Source of the DNA: Citrobacter arsenatis
GTDB taxonomy: Bacteria > Pseudomonadota > Gammaproteobacteria > Enterobacterales > Enterobacteriaceae
Assembly (NCBI RefSeq): GCF_004353845.1
Contig: NZ_CP037864.1
Coordinates: forward strand, 5,022,001-5,086,000
DNA: 64,000 nt
Direction of reading: 5' to 3'
Shown here: piece by piece, positions 63,196-64,000 of the stretch
Position numbering within the stretch: the first letter of the stretch is position 1
Layout of the letters: the number at the start of each line of letters is the position of its first letter
The notes under the pieces: generated by a model
Seen by the model: the letters and a program-made list of their open reading frames with translations, nothing else
What the model was told of the DNA's origin: nothing
Database searches by the model: none
Translations under genes and position numbers: made by a program

Positions 63196-63443
63196 GGGGG
63201 GTAACAACTCCCGACTCAGTGATTAAAAAACCAGGAAAGGAGTATACCTGCGCGTTGGCGCAAATACAGCCAGAGCGTGCATTGGATTGCATTTTTGCGG
63301 GGCGCTACGGAAAAAAAAACGTAAATCCGCGCCCTCTGCGGTGCGCTCTGGTCGATTATTTGATCTTCTGGGGCTACTTTATCGATTCAGCTGTAGTAAA
63401 ATTACGCAATTATTTTTTATCTATTAAGTGTGAGGTTGTCGCA
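63196..63443. promoter_or_regulatory. yibN-gpmM divergent region
   Basis: 248 bases holding both promoters. A run of nine A's lies at about 63311-63319, and the A/T-rich stretch 63390-63420 is the likely gpmM promoter. No specific operator recognised. Confidence 0.4.
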
Positions 63444-64000
63444 ATGTCGGTTTCTAAAAAACCTATGGTACTGGTGATTCTGGATGGCTACGGTTATCGT
63501 GAAGACAGCCAGGATAACGCCATCTTTAATGCCAAAACCCCGGTAATGGATGCCCTGTGGGCAAAACGTCCGCATACCCTGATTGATGCGTCTGGCCTGG
63601 AAGTCGGCCTGCCCGATCGCCAGATGGGCAACTCCGAAGTGGGCCACGTCAACCTGGGCGCGGGCCGCATCGTATATCAGGACCTAACCCGTCTGGATGT
63701 TGAAATTAAAGAGCGTACTTTCTTCGCTAACCCGGTGCTGACCGATGCGGTCGACCAGGCAAAAAATAGCGGCAAAGCGGTACACATCATGGGTCTGCTC
63801 TCTGCTGGCGGCGTTCACAGCCACGAAGATCACATCATGGCGATGGTAGAAATGGCCGCTGAACGTGGCGCTGAGAAAATCTATCTGCACGCTTTCCTTG
63901 ATGGCCGTGACACCCCGCCGCGCAGCGCTGAACATTCACTGCAGAAATTCGAAGAGAAATTTGCCGCGCTGGGCAAAGGCCGCGTAGCGTCCATCATCGG
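63444..64000 (+). CDS. gpmM: Phosphoglycerate mutase, 2,3-bisphosphoglycerate-independent (5' part)
   Basis: The first 185 codons of the Mn-dependent phosphoglycerate mutase of glycolysis (about 510 residues in E. coli); the gene runs off the window. The first metal site (VILDGYG) and the catalytic Ser in QMGNSEVGHVNLGAGR are present, along with SAGGVHSHEDH and FLDGRDTPPRSA. No anomaly in the visible part. Confidence 0.97.
   Translation, partial: MSVSKKPMVLVILDGYGYREDSQDNAIFNAKTPVMDALWAKRPHTLIDASGLEVGLPDRQMGNSEVGHVNLGAGRIVYQDLTRLDVEIKERTFFANPVLTDAVDQAKNSGKAVHIMGLLSAGGVHSHEDHIMAMVEMAAERGAEKIYLHAFLDGRDTPPRSAEHSLQKFEEKFAALGKGRVASII

Overview
The window is a contiguous stretch of chromosome from a member of the Enterobacteriaceae. 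It follows the order of the E. coli 80-81 min region (ghrB, yiaF, yiaG, cspA, glyS, glyQ, ysaB, yiaH, yiaA, yiaB, xylB, xylA, xylR, bax, malS, avtA, ysaA, yiaJ, yiaK, yiaL, lyxK, sgbH, sgbU, sgbE, yiaT, yiaU, yiaV, yiaW, aldB, yiaY, selB, selA, yibF, yibH, yibI, mtlA, mtlD, mtlR, yibT, yibL, lldP, lldR, lldD, trmL, cysE, gpsA, secB, grxC, yibN, gpmM). Several differences point away from E. coli and towards the Salmonella/Citrobacter side, most likely Citrobacter: cueP lies between cspA and glyS, xylFGH is absent between xylA and xylR, and the sgb operon carries an MFS permease instead of the YiaMNO TRAP transporter. The genus is an inference from gene content. REP/BIME and ERIC repeats, typical of enterics, lie in many gaps. 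I see no prophage, insertion sequence, CRISPR array, rRNA or tRNA gene, and no clearly broken gene.

Layout: 1-3757, a kgu-type 2-ketogluconate operon (epimerase-like gene cut by the window edge, sugar kinase, MFS transporter, ghrB). 3816-11956, housekeeping and stress genes: yiaF, yiaG, cspA with its cold-shock leader, the copper protein cueP behind a MerR-type promoter, glycyl-tRNA synthetase, ysaB, yiaH, yiaAB. 12106-16493, xylose catabolism. 16567-23071, bax, the periplasmic alpha-amylase malS, avtA, and a two-gene unit of ysaA plus a DUF4026-like gene. 23188-31799, the yiaJ-controlled diketogulonate/L-xylulose operon, with an MFS permease and a DUF4862-like gene in place of the TRAP genes. 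31866-36300, an inserted arabinoside locus (AraC regulator, GPH sugar transporter, GH127 beta-L-arabinofuranosidase).

36401-48597 holds yiaTUVW, aldB, yiaY, selBA, yibF and yibHI; yiaVW and yibHI are paralogous pairs in direct orientation. 48598-53010 is the mannitol operon behind five CRP sites, with an ERIC element between mtlA and mtlD. 53933-57762 is the lactate operon with two LldR operators. 58083-59423 is an extra aromatic-acid-type transporter. The rest is the conserved trmL, cysE, gpsA-secB-grxC-yibN block and the start of gpmM.

Much of the window serves use of sugars, sugar acids and sugar alcohols (2-ketogluconate, xylose, maltodextrin, diketogulonate, beta-L-arabinosides, mannitol, lactate). 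The sgb and xylose routes both end at D-xylulose 5-phosphate. The least characterised parts are the DUF4862-MFS module in the sgb operon, the DUF4026-YsaA pair, the AraC-GPH-GH127 locus, and several palindromes with no assigned protein.
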